Below, piece by piece: positions 8,117 to 10,087 of a DNA stretch of 10,087 nucleotides. This stretch comes from Ectocarpus siliculosus (lineage: Eukaryota > Sar > Phaeophyceae > Ectocarpales > Ectocarpaceae). How positions within the stretch are numbered: position 1 is the first letter of the stretch; each line of letters opens with the position of its first letter. The stretch lies in assembly GCA_000310025.1 (NCBI GenBank), contig FN649755.1:2756730-2766816 (forward strand), given 5' to 3'. The notes beneath the pieces were generated by a model. That model was not told the origin of the DNA, searched no databases, and saw only the letters and a program-made list of their open reading frames with translations. Both the position numbers and the translations under genes were made by a program.

Positions 8117-8338
8117 TGAGACATCACACCCCCTGGACCGATTTGCAAAGCCCGATCAATCAATCGGCAGGAAACACAGCAGTAGCGGTGCCGGAAAAGT
8201 GGCGGCGTTGGAACCGCCTGTTGGAGAGCTTTTCCGACAAAGTATGTATCATTTGAATGTCGGCGTCCTCTCTTGGTCGTGGTGTACTGCTGTAGTTGTA
8301 GAGGTTTGAAAATCGGTCCAAAGGGGTGTGGTGTCTCA
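8117..8338. mobile_element. Inverted-repeat (MITE-like/foldback) element with R-family ends
   Basis: The ends are TGAGACA (8117-8123) and TGTCTCA (8332-8338), perfect inverted 7-mers. Inverted similarity continues inward for about 33 bp: tgagacatcacacccc-ctggaccgattt-caaa on the left matches the complement of the right end with few differences. Total length is 222 bp. The left arm is R-family copy R3 and the right arm is R4 (8186-8338). R4 also carries the extended R2-like sequence and an insertion of about 12 bp. A small hairpin CCGAT-ATCGG sits at 8152-8167. No clear target-site duplication is seen and there is no coding capacity. A non-autonomous DNA transposon or foldback element is the likeliest reading. 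Confidence 0.6.
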
Positions 8339-8436
8339 CGTTGTGCAGCCTCTGGTGCTGCTGCTGTGCGTTTGTGGGTCGTTGGCGTGTATTTGCAGTT
8401 GCACACCCATCCCTGTCTTGCACTTGCAGACAAACA

Positions 8437-8530
8437 TGACACTATGTACTATGGAACGTAAAGAGGCGGTGAGATGGCACCCCCCCCCCCCCTAGACCTG
8501 TCTTCAAAGCTCGATTGCTCCAGAACCAAA
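8437..8530 (+). repeat. Repeat family R, copy R5 (left arm)
   Basis: This copy carries a 13-base C run (8480-8492), where R6 and R7 have eight, followed by TAGACCTGTCTTCAAAGCTCG. It pairs best with R7 at both the outer and inner edges (ttggtt-tgga), which suggests that R5 and R7 were the original terminal pair. Confidence 0.75.
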
Positions 8531-8628
8531 AAATCGTGCCCGCCAACCCAAAAACCAATGGTGTTTTTTTTAGAAACATCTCGGGGGGCTGTCCGTCTAG
8601 ACGCACCGGGCTCTCCGGACACCCTTGT

Positions 8629-8693
8629 CTGTGGAGCAATCGAGCTTTGAAAGCCGGTCTAGGGGGGGGTGCCGTCTCTCCGCCTCTTTAACG
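8629..8693 (-). repeat. Repeat family R, copy R6 (internal)
   Basis: Shares an exact 35-bp block with R7 (8639-8673 against 8747-8781), exactly 108 bp apart in the same orientation. On the minus strand both copies read in one frame as HPPLDRLSKLD followed by CST or RST. It also pairs inversely with R5, including the outer cgttaaagaggcgg. Confidence 0.8.
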
Positions 8694-8730
8694 AATACCA
8701 CGGTACGGTATACGGTACGGTACCAGACGA

Positions 8731-8820
8731 TCTTGGTTGTGGAACGATCGAGCTTTGAAAGCCGGTCTAGGGGGGGGTGCCATCTCTCCGACTCCTTTAC
8801 GATCCATAGTGTCACGAAAC
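8731..8820 (-). repeat. Repeat family R, copy R7 (right arm)
   Basis: The reverse complement reads gtgacactatggatcgtaaa, then gagatggcac with eight C, tagaccggctttcaaagctcg and atcgttccacaacc. It matches R5 along its whole length and R6 over the core. Directly to its left (8694-8730) is an array of ACGGT/GGTAC words separating R6 from R7. Confidence 0.8.
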
Positions 8821-9616
8821 ATATGTATAACCGCTACAAATTGAGGGCATCGCCGCTGAGGTAGATTGGCAGTTATACAGTAGCTTGGCTACCGCGGTGC
8901 AGCCGTGCCACGAGATTTTGGAATCACTGTTCAGGGCATCCCGCTAAACAGGGAACCGCTAAACCGGGACCGCGGCTGCTGTAGTTGGAACCAATTCACA
9001 CACGTGTCAACAGCGGCGGCAACGATACAGCGTGTACTGAAGTACGAAATACATACCAGCGACTTCCCTTGTCGATGTCCTGCAACTATGTTTTGTTTGC
9101 CGGCTCGTGTCTTCCCCACACACCCCCACAACAAAATCGAAGTGTCCCATTTAAATCAGATTTTTAAAACAGATTGTAGAACTCAAGTACTTTGACTAAA
9201 CAGCTAGGCTTGTTTCATGTCTCTTATGTAAAATAACACTGCTGTTGTACATACCGTATGCCGAGTCCCCTTTTGGACCAGGGTTGGCTACCCTGTCGTG
9301 CTGTTTGCCCTATGATTTAAACACCCACGCTTTGCACCGAAAGTTTTTTTTTGTAAGAAACAAACCACATGCAGCAGCTTGCATTGTCTGTTTCATGCTG
9401 CTGAACGCTATTTGGCACCTTCAGCTTTTGTGTCAGGAAACATAAGGGTGCTACGGCACTGTCGTTGTCGTTGTCGGTGTCGGTGTCAGTTGTGTTCAAA
9501 AACCGTTCCGGTACTGCTCAGTGCCATCCAATAGTCTGTACCGCTCCACATCTGGTACTCTCGAGGACGCGTGGTCAAAGGTCTAACCGCTAAGGCATGC
9601 AAAACATAAGAGTACG
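8821..9616. other. Non-coding stretch with small tandem repeats
   Basis: A 15-bp tandem pair lies at 8941-8970 (ccgctaaacagggaa, then ccgctaaaccgggac). Five hexamers of the GTCGTT/GTCGGT/GTCAGT type lie at 9461-9490. No frame over 100 codons and no RNA gene is supported. The minus strand at about 9570-9605 has a faint A-box-like phrase (ttagcggttagacc) but no B-box or cloverleaf. Confidence 0.4.
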
Positions 9617-9840
9617 CCCCCCCCCCCCGTCCCTCGCCTTCCCTTCGCCGCACACACCCGGCAGCCAACCCAGAACCAGAGTTGTTATCTAACCGGCAAC
9701 TGCCAGAAGCAGAGAAGGAGAGGAAGGAGCCCCGTCATCCCGAAGGGGGGAAAGGATTTGCGTTGAGGAGCAGCAGGGGGGAGCTACGGGAGCAACTTCC
9801 GCGCCCAGAGAGAGCGAGAAAAAACGGGAGTTGTTAACGA
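9617..9840. other. Purine-rich transition to low-complexity tail
   Basis: Begins with a run of 12 C (9617-9628) and becomes progressively purine-rich (gcagagaaggagaggaagg). No gene is seen. Sequence quality may already be falling here. Confidence 0.4.
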
Positions 9841-10087
9841 GGGGGGGGGGGGGGGGGGACCCCTTTTTAGCCGGGGGGGGAACTTGCAGAAAAAGGGGCC
9901 CCAAAGCCCCCAAAGGGGGGAGAAAAAGAAAGAAAAAAAAAAAAAAAAAGAAAAAGAGGGCGGGGGTTCTTCCCCCCCCGGGGGGAAGATTTTTTTTTGG
10001 GAGCCGGGGGGAACTCCCCCTTACGAAAAAAGAAAAGGGGGGGTTTTTTTTTTACTTTAAAACCCCCCGGCTTTGGGGGGGGGGGGT
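9841..10087. other. Homopolymer-dominated tail, probably low-quality or artefactual
   Basis: G18 at 9841-9858, A17 at 9933-9949, and many G, C, A or T runs of 5-10 bases fill the last 247 positions, with almost no mixed sequence. A near-perfect palindrome cttcccccccc/ggggggaag lies near 9969-9989. The texture differs sharply from the rest of the window and resembles assembled poor-quality read ends. A genuine low-complexity contig edge cannot be excluded. Reading frames here should not be trusted. Confidence 0.6.

Larger units (their letters stand above)
8437..8814. mobile_element. Larger inverted-repeat element with three R-family copies
   Basis: The ends are perfect inverted 10-mers, TGACACTATG (8437-8446) and CATAGTGTCA (8805-8814). 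Inverted similarity continues inward for about 90 bp (8437-8530 against 8731-8814) through cgtaaag-g-cgg-gagatggcaccccc, tagacc and ttcaaagctcgat. A further inverted-orientation copy, R6 (8629-8693), lies inside. The flanks acaaaca (8430-8436) and cgaaaca (8815-8821) match at 5 of 7, a weak candidate for a target-site duplication. No transposase is encoded. This looks like a non-autonomous terminal-inverted-repeat element that suffered an internal duplication. Confidence 0.65.

Noticed and set aside
7708-8442. Minus-strand 244-codon open frame
   Set aside because: It starts at GTG, has no domain, and runs through both arms of the R3/R4 inverted repeat.
2190-8820. CRISPR array made of the R repeats
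   Set aside because: Copies are in both orientations with irregular spacing and variable lengths, no cas genes are present, and the sequence context looks eukaryotic.
881-9163. Short match ccatttaaag/tcagattt between 881-897 and 9147-9163
   Set aside because: About 17 AT-rich bases with one mismatch and no extension on either side; likely chance.
9565-9605. tRNA-like A-box phrase on the minus strand
   Set aside because: No B-box, no acceptor or anticodon stem pairing, so neither a tRNA nor a tRNA-derived SINE can be supported.

Overview
The window looks like non-coding, repeat-rich nuclear DNA from a eukaryote, probably a protist or microalga. Supporting signs are perfect TTAGGG telomere-type units inside the sequence (3087-3104), many di-, tri- and tetranucleotide microsatellites, long homopolymers, no dense run of long ATG-started frames, and no recognisable bacterial or phage gene, rRNA or tRNA. 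Abundant GTAC/TACGG words, a CRE-like octamer and CAG/CTG-rich stretches would suit a stramenopile such as a diatom. Other TTAGGG-telomere protists, including kinetoplastids, are not excluded. The lineage guess is low-confidence inference.

Layout: 1-570 is unremarkable sequence that opens with TAACCCTAA. A diverged repeat built around interstitial telomeric units occurs twice in direct orientation (571-655 and 3043-3127). Between these copies lie a TATA-like site flanked by a 10-bp direct repeat, the longest open frame of the window (1037-1873, no ATG, unknown), a CRE octamer and the first copy of an interspersed repeat family (called R here). At 3946-4266 an R copy sits between two diverged direct repeats of about 85 bp. 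4267-5771 shows only simple repeats. At 5772-6516 on the minus strand, two open frames join exactly in phase across a 64-nt GTATGT...CAG interval. This is the best candidate protein-coding gene, of unknown function. Just upstream of it on that strand is a compound (CAG)13/(GGC)n tract. 7019-7580 holds a diverged direct duplication of about 160 bp rich in CTG. 8117-8338 and 8437-8814 are two inverted-repeat (foldback or MITE-like) elements whose arms belong to family R. The last ~250 bases are homopolymer-dominated and look like low-quality or collapsed assembly.

The main new signal is family R: seven copies on both strands, four of them in two nearby inverted-repeat structures and one as an extra internal copy. 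The core can be read in every copy as variants of the same short peptide motif. No gene-to-gene functional system can be supported from this window. What can be supported is a repeat landscape of likely non-autonomous mobile elements, telomere-like repeats and unstable trinucleotide tracts, plus one modest candidate gene.
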